Positions 1 to 9,191 of a stretch of 64,000 bases of DNA are shown piece by piece. Numbering within the stretch: position 1 is the first letter of the stretch; the number at the start of each line of letters is the position of its first letter. Both the position numbers and the translations under genes were made by a program. Under the pieces are notes generated by a model, which worked only from the letters and a program-made list of their open reading frames with translations, made no database searches and was not told where the DNA came from. The DNA is taken from NCBI RefSeq assembly GCF_016482685.1, contig NZ_JACYHF010000020.1, positions 47,935-111,934 on the forward strand, written 5' to 3'. This DNA comes from Streptomyces sp. DSM 110735. Lineage in GTDB: Bacteria; Actinomycetota; Actinomycetes; Streptomycetales; Streptomycetaceae.

Positions 1-1
1 G

Positions 2-895
2 ACACCCTCCGTACCCGCGAAGCCGACCAAGCCCGCGAAGCCCCACAAGCCCGGCAAGCCGACGAAGCCGTCGAAGCCCGACCCGGGCAACGCAGGCGGG
101 GGCGACGGCCGCCCCACCCCCAAGCCGCCCACCCCGCCGTGGGAGCAGCCCACCCCCTCGGACACCGTGGACCACCTGGACTACGCCGACCCCGACGCCG
201 CCGAGCCGACCGCGATGGCCGGGCATGCCTTCACCGGGAAGATCGCCGCCCGCGCCGAGACCGAGGACGGCAAGGCCGTGGCCAAGGTGCGGGTCCGCTT
301 CACGATCACCGGGGACACCGACGCCACCTTCGCGGGCGGTGAGACCGTGGCCACCGTCGTCACCGACGCCAAGGGTGTGGCCACCGCCCCCGCGCTCCAG
401 GCGGGCGAGAAGACCGGCGACTTCAAGATCACCACCGCCCTCGTCGGCCACCAGGTCAAGGGCGTCACCTACGACGCGACCGTCACCCCGCGCGCCGCCG
501 ACGCCCTCGCCCCCACCGACGACAAGGCGCACACCTGCGTCCCCGGCGGCGAATTCACCGACCCCGTCCAGGTCAAGGCCACCTACAAGGGCGCCGTCGC
601 CGACCTGGTCGAGGCGAGCGCCACCCTGATCAAGGCCGACGACGACCCCGCCGAGAACGACAAGGGCCCCTACTTCAAGGACGCCGACGACAAGCCCGTC
701 CGCACCCTCACCGGGCTCAAGACGGACGACAAGGGTCTGCTCACCCTCCCGAAGCTGTACGCCGACGACACCAGCGGCACCTATCTGCTCCGGATCACCA
801 CCACCGGCGGCGCCACCCTCACCGTGAAGCTGACAGTCGCCCCGGACGGCGACGCCTCGGCGGAGCCGTCGCCGAACCCCTCCGCGAGTTCCTGA
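2..895 (+). CDS. C-terminal part of a secreted or surface protein with a Pro/Lys linker and Ig-like domains (5' end outside window)
   Basis: The frame is open from the left edge, so this is the last 297 residues of a longer protein. The first ~50 residues are a Pro/Lys-rich linker with repeated KPxKP units, typical of extended wall-spanning segments. Two beta-rich segments follow. The first (about residues 65-165, with the Gly/Thr/Ala pattern of bacterial Ig-like Big_1 domains) contains VTDAKGVATAPAL. The second (about 175-280) contains a parallel TDDKGLLTLPKL motif. The last ~15 residues are Ser/Pro/Ala-rich. There is no sortase LPxTG motif and no transmembrane tail, so secretion or anchoring must be decided by the missing N-terminus. 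The gene is convergent with hrpB, only 7 nt away. I cannot name the family. A cell-wall-associated role is an inference from domain type only. Confidence 0.7.
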   Translation, partial: TPSVPAKPTKPAKPHKPGKPTKPSKPDPGNAGGGDGRPTPKPPTPPWEQPTPSDTVDHLDYADPDAAEPTAMAGHAFTGKIAARAETEDGKAVAKVRVRFTITGDTDATFAGGETVATVVTDAKGVATAPALQAGEKTGDFKITTALVGHQVKGVTYDATVTPRAADALAPTDDKAHTCVPGGEFTDPVQVKATYKGAVADLVEASATLIKADDDPAENDKGPYFKDADDKPVRTLTGLKTDDKGLLTLPKLYADDTSGTYLLRITTTGGATLTVKLTVAPDGDASAEPSPNPSASS

Positions 896-902
896 CGGCT
901 CG

Positions 903-3398
903 TCAACTCCGCTTGAGGCGCGCCTTGGTGTGCCGGGTGGGCTCGGCCGTGGCAGGGTCCTCCGGCCACGGGTGCTTCGGATACCGCCCGCGCAGCTCGG
1001 CCCGTACGCCGCGATAGCCGTCCCGCCAGAACGAGGCGAGGTCGGCGGTCACGGCGGCGGGTCGCCCGGCGGGGGAGAGCAGATGCACGAGGAGCGGTAT
1101 CCCGGCCACCGCCGGGGTCTGGCCGAGCCCGAACATCTCCTGCAACTTCACGGCGAGCACCGGGCGTTCGGGATCGGAGTAGTCGACCCGGATGCTCGAC
1201 CCGCTCGGCACCGTGATCCGCTCGGGCGCCAGCTCGTCCAGGCGGCCCGCCTCCCCGCTCGCCCACGGCAGCAGCCGTCCGAGCGCCTGCCCGGCGTCGA
1301 TCCGGCCGAGATCGGCGCGCCGCCGGGCCCGGCTCAGCTCGGGTTCCAGCCATTCGTCCACGCGCGCGTACAGCGCCTCGTCCGACACGTCCGGCCACGG
1401 CTCGCCCCGTTGCGCCCGCAGGAACGCCAGCCGCCGCCGCAGCGCCGTCGCCCCCTCGGACCACCTCAGCAGCCCGAGACCCTCCCGCCGCAGCCCCTCC
1501 AGCAGCGCCGCGCGCACCACCGCGGGCTCCGGGTCCGCGAGGGACCGTACGGCCAGCTCCACGGCCCCGAGCCGCTCGACCCGCCGCGCCACGACCTCCC
1601 CGTCGGCCCAGTGCACTTCCTCCCCTTCGGAGAGCAGGGCGCGGGCCGCCTCCCGCGCCACGTCCTCCCGTACGGCCGCCCCGAGCCGCACGCGCGCGTG
1701 CCCCTTCCCCCCGGGCCGGTCCGCCACCGCCACCACGATCCACGGCGCCCCACGCAGCGCCGACCCCTCCGCGAGTTCCGCCCGCGTCCCGGACGCCATG
1801 AGGTACGACCCGCCGTCCAGCTTGGCCACCCGCTCGGGAAAGGCGAGCGCGGCCACGCGACCCACGACCGCGTCGAGACCGTCGTGCTCGTGAGGGGCGC
1901 CGGGCGCCGTCGTCCCGGCGAGCCCCCGCAGCCGCCGTACCTCCGCGCGCCACCGTGCCGCGTACGCGTCCCCGCCCCGCCGGGCGCGCCGCAGCGCCGT
2001 CGCGAGGTCGTCGCCGTACTCGCGCGGGACCTCCTCCGACAGCAGGGCGACCGCCTCGGCGCCCGAGGGATCGGTGTCCAGCAGGGCGCGGCCCAGGCGG
2101 GGGTGGACGCCGAGGCGGGACAGGCGGGCGCCCCGGTCGGTGGCGTGACCCGCCGGGTCGACGGCGCCCACCGCCGTCAGGACCTCGCGGGCAGCCGCCA
2201 TCGCTCCGGCGGGCGGCGCGTCCAGGAGGGCGAGACCCGAGGCGTCCGGGTCACCCCAGCAGGCCGCCTGGAGGGCGAAGGCGGTCAGGTCGGCCACCTT
2301 GATCTCGGGTGCCGGGAAGGCGGGCAGCCTGCCGTCCTCCGCCTCGGCCCAGCACCGGTACACCGCGCCCGGCGCCTCACGCCCGGCACGCCCCGCCCGC
2401 TGCCGCCCGGCCGCGCGCGAGGCTCGTACCGTCGCCAGACCGCTCAGCCCGCGCGCGTGGTCCACCCGGGGCTCGCGCGCCAGCCCGGAGTCCACGACCA
2501 CCCGCACCCCGGGCACCGTCAGCGAGGACTCCGCGACCGAGGTGGCCAGCACCACCCGGCGCCGCGCCCCGGGCGACAGCACCGCGTCCTGCACGGCAGC
2601 CGGGGCCCGCCCGTGCACCTGGAGCACGTCCACGTCCGGCAGCTCGCCCAACTGTCCCGCCACGCGCGCGATTTCACCGACGCCCGGCAGGAAGCACAGC
2701 ACGTCACCGGGACGCTCCGCGAGCGCCCGCCGTACGACGGAGGCGACATGCGTGAGCAGCGCCGGGTCCACCCGCATCCCGTGCGGCGGCCGGACCGGAC
2801 GCGCGGGCGGCGCCCACACCGTCTCGACGGGATGCGTGATGCCCGCCGCCTCCACCACCGGCGCCCCGCCGAGCAGCCGCGCCCAGCCCTCGGCGTCCGT
2901 GGTCGCGGAGGCAGCCACCAGACGCAGGTCCGGGCGCAGGGTCTGCGTCACGTCCCACAGGAACGCCGCCGCCGTGTCCGCGTCCAGATGGCGCTCATGG
3001 CACTCGTCGAGGATCACGGCGTCGACGCCGGGCAGCTCCTGGTCGCGCTGGAGGCGCTGGAGCAGCACACCCGTGGTCACGACCTCCGCACGCGTGTGCC
3101 GCCCGACGACCCGCTCGCCGCGCACGGTGAACCCGACGCTGTCGCCGGGCTTCTCGCCCAGCAGCCACGCCATCCGCCGGGCCGCCGCCCGCGCCGCGAT
3201 CCGCCGGGGCTCGGCCACCAGCACCCGCCGCGCGGACCCGCCGCCGACCAGCCCGGCGAGCACCAGCGGCACCAGGGTCGTCTTGCCGGTGCCCGGCGGC
3301 GCCACCAGCACGGCGGCGCCGCTCCCGTCCAGCGCGTCGGTCAGGGCGGGCAGGGCGGAGCGCACGGGCAGCACGGCGAGGGCGTCGTCACGGATCAC
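903..3398 (-). CDS. hrpB: ATP-dependent RNA helicase HrpB (DEAH/RHA family)
   Basis: This is a DExH-box helicase of the HrpB family, 831 residues with the start used here. Motif I is APPGTGKTTLVPL near residues 33-45. Motif II is DECH (LDECHERH) near residue 129. Motif VI is QRAGRAGR in the second RecA-like lobe. The helicase-associated and HrpB C-terminal regions follow and end in a basic tail. The cellular role of HrpB is not well defined; an RNA-unwinding function follows from family membership. A longer frame reaches a TTG at 3428, but it has no ribosome binding site. I chose the GTG at 3398 because the protein then begins VIRDDALAVLP, just ahead of the conserved domain. It is convergent with the Ig-like gene. 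Confidence 0.9.
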   Translation of the reverse strand: MIRDDALAVLPVRSALPALTDALDGSGAAVLVAPPGTGKTTLVPLVLAGLVGGGSARRVLVAEPRRIAARAAARRMAWLLGEKPGDSVGFTVRGERVVGRHTRAEVVTTGVLLQRLQRDQELPGVDAVILDECHERHLDADTAAAFLWDVTQTLRPDLRLVAASATTDAEGWARLLGGAPVVEAAGITHPVETVWAPPARPVRPPHGMRVDPALLTHVASVVRRALAERPGDVLCFLPGVGEIARVAGQLGELPDVDVLQVHGRAPAAVQDAVLSPGARRRVVLATSVAESSLTVPGVRVVVDSGLAREPRVDHARGLSGLATVRASRAAGRQRAGRAGREAPGAVYRCWAEAEDGRLPAFPAPEIKVADLTAFALQAACWGDPDASGLALLDAPPAGAMAAAREVLTAVGAVDPAGHATDRGARLSRLGVHPRLGRALLDTDPSGAEAVALLSEEVPREYGDDLATALRRARRGGDAYAARWRAEVRRLRGLAGTTAPGAPHEHDGLDAVVGRVAALAFPERVAKLDGGSYLMASGTRAELAEGSALRGAPWIVVAVADRPGGKGHARVRLGAAVREDVAREAARALLSEGEEVHWADGEVVARRVERLGAVELAVRSLADPEPAVVRAALLEGLRREGLGLLRWSEGATALRRRLAFLRAQRGEPWPDVSDEALYARVDEWLEPELSRARRRADLGRIDAGQALGRLLPWASGEAGRLDELAPERITVPSGSSIRVDYSDPERPVLAVKLQEMFGLGQTPAVAGIPLLVHLLSPAGRPAAVTADLASFWRDGYRGVRAELRGRYPKHPWPEDPATAEPTRHTKARLKRS

Positions 3399-3491
3399 GC
3401 CCCCAGTGTCGTACGCGGCCCGTTGCAAGGAGGTTGCCGACCGCCGTGAAGGGGATCCGGTCCCGGAGAGGATTTCAGTCCAGGGAGGGTT

Positions 3492-4304
3492 TCAGTCCCG
3501 CTCGCACACGAAGATCGCCGTGCCCGGGATCAGCGCGCCCCGCAAGGGGGACCAGCCGCCCCACTCGGAGGTGTTCCAGGCCGGCCACTCCGGCTCCACG
3601 AGGTCCACCAGACGGAACCCGGCGGACGCGATGTCCCGCACCCGGTCGCCGATCGTGCGGTGGTGCTCCACATAGACGGCGTGACCGTTCTCGTCCTGCT
3701 CCACGTACGGCGTGCGGTCGAAGTACGACGCGGCGACCGAAAGCCCCTCGGGACCCGGCTCGTCCGGGAAGGCCCAGCGGATCGGGTGCGTCACCGAGAA
3801 CACGAACCGCCCGCCGGGGCGCAGCACCCGGCGCACCTCGCGCAGCACCAGCCGGGGATCGGCCACGAACGGCAGCGCGCCGTACGCCGAGCACGCCAGG
3901 TCGAAGGAGGCGTCCGCGAAGGGCAGCGCGCCCGCGTCCGCGCACACCAGCGGGATGGAACCGCCGATCCGCAGGGCGTGCTGGAGCTGGCGGTGGGAGA
4001 GGTCGAGCGCGACCGGGCGGGCGCCCTGCGCGGCCAGCCAGCGGGAGCACTGCGCGGCGCCCGCGCCGATCTCCAGCACGTCCCGGCCCTTGAGGTCCTC
4101 GGGCGCGCCGAGCAGCTCGGCCTCCACCTCGTCCAGACCCTCCGGACCCCACACGAAGCGGTCGTCGCCGAGGAACGTGCCGTGCTCGACCTGGTACTCG
4201 TCCGCGTTGCGGTCCCACCAGCCGCGGTTGGCGCGGCTGCTCTCCGCGACGTCCGCGTCACGGCGGGTTGCTTCCGGCTCGGTCCCCTCGGGATCGGGCC
4301 CCAT
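3492..4304 (-). CDS. class I SAM-dependent methyltransferase
   Basis: A 270-residue protein with a Methyltransf_11 type core. The SAM-binding motif I is VLEIGAGAAQCSRWL (about residues 75-90), followed by an acidic VALDLS motif II. A later segment reads VLREVRRVLRPGGRFVFSVTHP, typical of small-molecule methyltransferases. The first ~25 residues are charged and probably disordered. The substrate is unknown. The ATG at 4304 is preceded only by a weak purine-rich AAGAG. It is transcribed divergently from rpsA across a 387-nt gap. Confidence 0.85.
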   Translation of the reverse strand: MGPDPEGTEPEATRRDADVAESSRANRGWWDRNADEYQVEHGTFLGDDRFVWGPEGLDEVEAELLGAPEDLKGRDVLEIGAGAAQCSRWLAAQGARPVALDLSHRQLQHALRIGGSIPLVCADAGALPFADASFDLACSAYGALPFVADPRLVLREVRRVLRPGGRFVFSVTHPIRWAFPDEPGPEGLSVAASYFDRTPYVEQDENGHAVYVEHHRTIGDRVRDIASAGFRLVDLVEPEWPAWNTSEWGGWSPLRGALIPGTAIFVCERD

Positions 4305-4460
4305 GGGCTCTTGGATGATGGGCTCCCTCGTCGTACTCTTCCGTCCAACCGACCCGCCGGGCGAGTGTCACGGAACGGGTCTCCCGGGCCTGCGTGGCCA
4401 GTTGGGACGATTCTTCTGCCGGGAATGCGGCGATCCGCCCCGGGTGTGCGCCTTCGCGCA

Positions 4461-4489
4461 TTGACCCTGCCCGGCTGCCCCCGTATGCT
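4461..4489 (+). promoter_or_regulatory. rpsA promoter (TTGACC-17-TATGCT) and structured leader
   Basis: TTGACC at 4461-4466 and TATGCT at 4484-4489 are separated by exactly 17 nt, a near-ideal vegetative (HrdB-type) promoter. The predicted transcript starts near 4496, giving a leader of about 195 nt before the rpsA ATG. The leader holds inverted repeats: CCTCG/CGAGG around 4554-4568 and GCGCCAC (4568-4574) with GTGGCGC (4593-4599). These could form hairpins. Autoregulation by S1 is only a possibility. The rest of the 4305-4691 gap shows no gene. Confidence 0.75.
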
Positions 4490-4691
4490 ACAAGTTGCGC
4501 TGCGGGCCTGCGCACCTCAGACGTAGCAGGTCGCGCTCGCATCTGTATGTATCCCTCGGTTCTCGAGGCGCCACCGGGCACCCGGTGCTCAAGTGGCGCT
4601 TCCTTGGCTGTCCGGCTTCTACAGAGCGAAACGGGCTCCCGGCGTAAGCAGTACCTACGACTTCAATGTCCGTACCGGAGCCCTTTCCCAC

Positions 4692-6191
4692 ATGACGAGC
4701 AGCACCGAGACCACCGCCACCACCCCGCAGGTTGCGGTCAACGACATCGGTAACGAGGAAGCCTTCCTCGCCGCGATCGACGAGACGATCAAGTACTTCA
4801 ACGACGGCGACATCGTCGACGGCGTCATCGTGAAGGTCGACCGGGACGAGGTCCTGCTCGACATCGGTTACAAGACCGAAGGTGTCATCCCGAGCCGCGA
4901 GCTCTCGATCAAGCACGACGTCGACCCGAACGAGGTCGTCAAGGTCGGCGACGAGATCGAGGCCCTGGTTCTCCAGAAGGAGGACAAGGAAGGCCGCCTG
5001 ATCCTCTCGAAGAAGCGCGCCCAGTACGAGCGCGCCTGGGGCACCATCGAGAAGATCAAGGAAGAGGACGGCATCGTCACCGGTACCGTCATCGAGGTCG
5101 TCAAGGGTGGTCTCATCCTCGACATCGGCCTCCGCGGCTTCCTCCCGGCCTCCCTGGTCGAGATGCGCCGCGTCCGCGACCTCCAGCCCTACGTGGGCAA
5201 GGAGCTCGAGGCGAAGATCATCGAGCTGGACAAGAACCGCAACAACGTGGTCCTGTCCCGCCGTGCCTGGCTGGAGCAGACCCAGTCCGAGGTCCGCCAG
5301 ACGTTCCTCACGACCCTCCAGAAGGGTCAGGTCCGCTCCGGCGTCGTGTCCTCGATCGTCAACTTCGGTGCCTTCGTGGACCTGGGTGGCGTCGACGGTC
5401 TGGTTCACGTCTCCGAGCTGTCCTGGAAGCACATCGACCACCCCTCCGAGGTTGTCGAGGTCGGCCAGGAGGTCACCGTCGAGGTTCTCGACGTCGACAT
5501 GGACCGCGAGCGTGTCTCCCTGTCGCTGAAGGCGACGCAGGAGGACCCGTGGCAGCAGTTCGCCCGGACCCACCAGATCGGTCAGGTCGTCCCGGGTAAG
5601 GTCACCAAGCTGGTTCCGTTCGGTGCGTTCGTCCGCGTGGACGAGGGCATCGAGGGTCTGGTCCACATCTCCGAGCTGGCCGAGCGCCACGTGGAGATCC
5701 CGGAGCAGGTCGTCCAGGTCAACGACGAGATCTTCGTCAAGGTCATCGACATCGACCTCGAGCGTCGCCGCATCAGCCTCTCGCTGAAGCAGGCCAACGA
5801 GGCCTTCGGTGCCGACCCGTCCGTGGTCGAGTTCGACCCGACCCTGTACGGCATGGCCGCGTCGTACGACGACCAGGGCAACTACATCTACCCCGAGGGC
5901 TTCGACCCCGAGACCAACGACTGGCTCGAGGGCTACGAGAAGCAGCGCGAGGAGTGGGAGCGCCAGTACGCCGAGGCGCAGACCCGCTTCGAGCAGCACC
6001 AGGCGCAGGTCATCAAGTCCCGCGAGGCGGACGAGAAGGCCGCTGCCGAGGGTGGCGACGTCGCCGGTGCGGCTCCGGCCGCCTCGGGTGGCGGTTCGTA
6101 CTCCTCCGAGGGTGCGGACACCTCCGGTGCCCTGGCTTCGGACGAGGCGCTTGCCGCGCTGCGCGAGAAGCTGGCGGGCGGCCAGAGCTGA
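4692..6191 (+). CDS. rpsA: 30S ribosomal protein S1
   Basis: A 499-residue protein with four S1/OB-fold RNA-binding domains at about residues 36-107, 122-190, 210-278 and 295-363. Domains 3 and 4 are the most canonical (VVSSIVNFGAFVDLGGVDGL and VTKLVPFGAFVRVDEGIEGL). The last ~135 residues are acidic, probably helical, and end in DEALAALREKLAGGQS, as in other actinobacterial S1 proteins. Four domains rather than the six of E. coli is normal here. S1 binds mRNA on the 30S subunit and helps initiation. The upstream frame opens at 4593, but the ATG at 4692 has a GGAG 11 nt upstream and gives the known N-terminus MTSSTETTATTP. Confidence 0.97.
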   Translation: MTSSTETTATTPQVAVNDIGNEEAFLAAIDETIKYFNDGDIVDGVIVKVDRDEVLLDIGYKTEGVIPSRELSIKHDVDPNEVVKVGDEIEALVLQKEDKEGRLILSKKRAQYERAWGTIEKIKEEDGIVTGTVIEVVKGGLILDIGLRGFLPASLVEMRRVRDLQPYVGKELEAKIIELDKNRNNVVLSRRAWLEQTQSEVRQTFLTTLQKGQVRSGVVSSIVNFGAFVDLGGVDGLVHVSELSWKHIDHPSEVVEVGQEVTVEVLDVDMDRERVSLSLKATQEDPWQQFARTHQIGQVVPGKVTKLVPFGAFVRVDEGIEGLVHISELAERHVEIPEQVVQVNDEIFVKVIDIDLERRRISLSLKQANEAFGADPSVVEFDPTLYGMAASYDDQGNYIYPEGFDPETNDWLEGYEKQREEWERQYAEAQTRFEQHQAQVIKSREADEKAAAEGGDVAGAAPAASGGGSYSSEGADTSGALASDEALAALREKLAGGQS

Positions 6192-6225
6192 GTCGCTCCC
6201 GCTGAGGCTTAGCAGGTAAGTCCGA

Positions 6226-6266
6226 GGGGCCCGTACCTTTCCAGGTGCGGGCCCCTTGGGCTTTTT
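6226..6266 (+). terminator. rpsA intrinsic terminator
   Basis: A 12-bp stem GGGGCCCGTACC / GGTGCGGGCCCC with one G-T pair encloses a 6-nt loop. It is followed by CTTTTT at 6261-6266. It lies 35 nt after the rpsA stop and looks like a classic Rho-independent terminator. Confidence 0.85.
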
Positions 6267-6427
6267 GTGCGTTTTCGGGTGCGGGTGCGTTGGGGCTTGT
6301 CGCGCAGTTCCCCGCGCCCCTCAGGTGGGACATCCCGCCGTGTCTCGAAGAGTTGCTCTTGGTGATCTTGGGAATGCCGCTGGGTTTGTGGGTGTTGGGG
6401 GTATGGACACTAGGAGGGGCGGTCATC

Positions 6428-7366
6428 GTGCTTGATCCGCAGGGTTTGTACGCGTGGGAGCCGAAGGGGCTGGCCGTGGTGGACATGGCGCTGGCTCAGG
6501 AATCGGCCGGGCTGGTCATGCTCTACCACTTCGACGGATACATCGACGCCGGAGAGGCCGGCGACCAGATCGTCGAGCGGCTCCTCGACACGCTTCCCCA
6601 CCAGCTCGTCGCCCGCTTCGACCACGACCGGCTCGTGGACTACCGGGCCCGCCGCCCGCTGCTGACGTTCCAGCGGGACCACTGGACCGACTACGAGGTC
6701 CCCGCCATCGAGGTCCGCCTCGTGCAGGACACCACCGGCGCGCCCTTCCTGCTGCTCTCCGGACCCGAACCGGACGTGGAATGGGAGCGGTTCGCGACGG
6801 CCGTACGGCAGATCGTGGAGCGGCTCGGCGTCCGGCTGTCGGTGAACTTCCACGGCATCCCGATGGGCGTCCCGCACACCCGTCCCGTCGGTCTCACCCC
6901 GCACGGCAATCGCACCGACCTCGTGCCCGGTCACCGCAGCCCCTTCGACGAGGCCCAGGTGCCCGGCAGCGCCGAGGCGCTGATCGAGTACCGGCTCGCC
7001 GAGTCCGGTCACGACACGCTCGGCGTCGCCGCCCACGTCCCGCACTACATCGCCCGCTCCACCTACCCGGACGCCGCCCTGACCGTCCTGGAGGCGATCA
7101 CCGCCGCCACCGGGCTCGTGCTGCCCGGCGTCGCGCACTCCCTGCGCACCGAGGCGCACCGCACCCAGACCGAGATCGAGCGGCAGATCCGCGAGGGCGA
7201 CGAGGAACTGACCTCGCTCGTCCAGGGGCTTGAGCACCAGTACGACGCTGCCGCGGGCGCCGAGACCCGGGGCAACATGCTCGCGGAACCGGTCGACATC
7301 CCCTCCGCCGACGAGATCGGCCGCGAGTTTGAGCGGTTCCTCGCGGAGCGGGAGGGCGAGGGCTGA
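6428..7366 (+). CDS. PAC2 family protein
   Basis: A 312-residue protein of the PAC2 (proteasome assembly chaperone 2-like) family, a group related to archaeal and eukaryotic proteasome assembly chaperones and common in actinobacteria. The N-terminus VLDPQGLYAWEP and the segment LVMLYHFDGYIDAGEAGDQ are characteristic. The GTG at 6428 was chosen because AGGAGG at 6412-6417 sits 10 nt upstream; a longer frame begins at 6245 but overlaps the rpsA terminator. The C-terminal ~70 residues are charged and probably helical. A link to the Streptomyces proteasome is an inference from the family name; the biochemical function is unproven. Confidence 0.85.
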   Translation: MLDPQGLYAWEPKGLAVVDMALAQESAGLVMLYHFDGYIDAGEAGDQIVERLLDTLPHQLVARFDHDRLVDYRARRPLLTFQRDHWTDYEVPAIEVRLVQDTTGAPFLLLSGPEPDVEWERFATAVRQIVERLGVRLSVNFHGIPMGVPHTRPVGLTPHGNRTDLVPGHRSPFDEAQVPGSAEALIEYRLAESGHDTLGVAAHVPHYIARSTYPDAALTVLEAITAATGLVLPGVAHSLRTEAHRTQTEIERQIREGDEELTSLVQGLEHQYDAAAGAETRGNMLAEPVDIPSADEIGREFERFLAEREGEG

Positions 7367-7593
7367 GCCGGGGCAGGGGGCTGGGCTCGTGCCGGGCGGG
7401 TCGCGTGTGCTGAGCCGCGTGGCTTCGGGCGGGTGCCCGTCGGCACCGGGAGGGTGTGAGGCGGGCGGTCCGCGTTGAGCCGCGGAGTCTGGCCAGGTCG
7501 GCGCCCCCGGTGGACGATGACGGGCAGCGGGTCGTGCCGCAGCCTGCCGAGCCGGGCGTCGGCGCCCGTCGGGCGGGCTCTAAGCTTCCGGTC

Positions 7594-8208
7594 ATGCTGA
7601 CAGTGGGTCTGACCGGTGGCATCGGCGCCGGCAAGAGCGAGGTGTCCCGGCTGCTCGTGGAGCACGGGGCCGTACTGATCGACGCCGACCGGATCGCGCG
7701 GGAGGTCGTGGCGCCGGGCACCCCCGGTCTCGCCGCCGTGACCGAGGCGTTCGGGACGGAGATCCTCGCCGAGGACGGCTCCCTGGACCGTCCCCGGCTC
7801 GGCGCCCTCGTCTTCGCCGACCCCGAGAAGCTCGCCCTGCTCAACTCGATCGTGCACCCCCTGGTGGGCGCCCGCTCCCGCGAGCTGGAGAACGCCGCGC
7901 GCCCCGGCTCCGTCGTCGTCCACGACGTGCCGCTGCTCACCGAGAACGACCTCGCCCCCCTCTACGACCTCGTGATCGTCGTGGACGCCAGCCCCGAGAC
8001 CCAGCTCGACCGGCTGGTCCGGCTGCGCGGGATGACCGAGGACGACGCCCGCGCGCGCATGGCCGCCCAGGCGAGCCGCGAACAGCGCCTGGAGATCGCG
8101 GACATCGTCGTCGACAACGACGTACCCCTGGAGGCGCTGAAGGAGCGCGTCGACCGGGTGTGGGAAGAGCTGGCGGCGCGCGCCCGCGAGGACGGTTCGA
8201 CGGAATAG
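7594..8208 (+). CDS. coaE: dephospho-CoA kinase
   Basis: CoaE phosphorylates the 3'-hydroxyl of dephospho-CoA, the last step of coenzyme A synthesis. The 204-residue protein opens with MLTVGLTGGIGAGKSEVSRL, which contains the P-loop GGIGAGKS at residues 8-15. DADRIAREVV (substrate site) and HDVPLLTEN follow, as does an Arg-rich lid (RLVRLRGMTEDDARARMAAQ). The length matches the single-domain bacterial enzyme. There is no ribosome binding site before the ATG at 7594. Instead TAAGCT at 7581-7586 ends exactly 7 nt before it, which suggests a leaderless transcript. Confidence 0.95.
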   Translation: MLTVGLTGGIGAGKSEVSRLLVEHGAVLIDADRIAREVVAPGTPGLAAVTEAFGTEILAEDGSLDRPRLGALVFADPEKLALLNSIVHPLVGARSRELENAARPGSVVVHDVPLLTENDLAPLYDLVIVVDASPETQLDRLVRLRGMTEDDARARMAAQASREQRLEIADIVVDNDVPLEALKERVDRVWEELAARAREDGSTE

Positions 8209-8257
8209 CCCTCGGCGTACAGGCGTTGGAATGCCCGAGTGAGGGAAGGACTTCGCC

Positions 8258-8638
8258 GTGCCCGAGACCAGCGGATCGACCGGACGTACACCGGAGACGC
8301 ATGTCATCGACTTCCGTGCCGCCGAGCGCCTGCTCGACGCGCGGGACCCCAGAGGCGCGGTGAAGCTGCTCGACGAGGTCATCGCCGCCCACCCCGAGAA
8401 CACCGCCGCCCGGCTGCTGCGCGCCCGTGCCTTCTTCGCGGCCGCCCAACTGCGCCCCGCGGAGCTTGAGTTCACCATCGTGCTGGAGCGCGAGCCGGAC
8501 AACGCCTACGCCCACTTCGCCCTCGCCCGCACCTACGAGCGCCAGGGACGCCCCGGCCAGGCCCGCCGCCACTTCCGGCTCGCCGCGGCCCTCGACCCCA
8601 ACCCGCAGTACCTGCGGGCGGCGCGCTTCGACTCCTGA
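8258..8638 (+). CDS. tetratricopeptide repeat protein
   Basis: A small cytoplasmic protein of 126 residues made almost entirely of TPR-like helices. The repeats begin near residues 20, 52 and 86; one unit reads AYAHFALARTYERQGRPGQARRH split by helix turns. TPR proteins scaffold protein-protein contacts. The partner here is unknown. The GTG at 8258 has AAGGAC upstream with good spacing. The gene follows coaE by 49 nt in the same direction and may be co-transcribed with it. Confidence 0.8.
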   Translation: MPETSGSTGRTPETHVIDFRAAERLLDARDPRGAVKLLDEVIAAHPENTAARLLRARAFFAAAQLRPAELEFTIVLEREPDNAYAHFALARTYERQGRPGQARRHFRLAAALDPNPQYLRAARFDS

Positions 8639-8677
8639 GCGCGGGCGAGTGTCCGTCCTGAGCCTTGGTGTCCCGGG

Positions 8678-8998
8678 TCAGGGGTGTCGGCGAGGTGTGG
8701 GCGGACGGCGCAGCCGGGGCGGTTTCGGTCCGCCCGGCGGTCCGTCGTCCACGGGCTCGTACGGCGGGACGTCACGGCCCGGCTGGTAGTGCGGACCCTG
8801 CCGCAAGTGCCGCAGGACCAGCGTCAGATCGACGGTGACCACCAGCCACAGCACGGCACACGCCGCCGCCCAGCCCGGCCGTCCGACCAGGACGAAGGCG
8901 ACGGTTCCGAAGACCGCCCAGCCGAACCCCCACACGGCCAGCCACAACCGCGCTCGCAGCGCACTGCGCGCGGTCGTCGGTTCACTGCCCGTACGCAT
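8678..8998 (-). CDS. DUF6343-like small membrane protein
   Basis: A 106-residue protein with a short polar N-terminus (MRTGSEPTTARSALRARL). Two adjacent hydrophobic helices at about residues 18-38 and 43-62 are separated by GRPGW. A Pro/Gly/Arg-rich cytoplasmic-looking tail ends PTPRRHP. Similar small two-TM proteins are common in Streptomyces; the family name is from memory of the pattern. Function is unknown. The ATG at 8998 is backed by a strong AAGGAGGAG. A much longer frame upstream to 9568 is not supported. Confidence 0.7.
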   Translation of the reverse strand: MRTGSEPTTARSALRARLWLAVWGFGWAVFGTVAFVLVGRPGWAAACAVLWLVVTVDLTLVLRHLRQGPHYQPGRDVPPYEPVDDGPPGGPKPPRLRRPPTPRRHP

Positions 8999-9191
8999 CC
9001 CGTCTCCACTCCTCCTTGCAACGTACTCTTCGCCCGCCCCGCGACCAAGGGCGTCCTCACGGGCAGCGCCAGGGGCGGTACCAGAGGCGGCCACCGGGGC
9101 GAAGAGTTCCCGCCGGACCGCGAATTGACTCGAACGAGTGGACTGGTCGACGGACGGGAACGGCCGTGCGAGCGCCGCGCGTTGTGCGGGC

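Noticed and set aside
930..3449. Very long plus-strand frame opposite hrpB
   Set aside because: It mirrors hrpB codon for codon, has Arg/Pro-rich low-complexity translation and no family motifs. High-GC genes often leave long open antisense frames.
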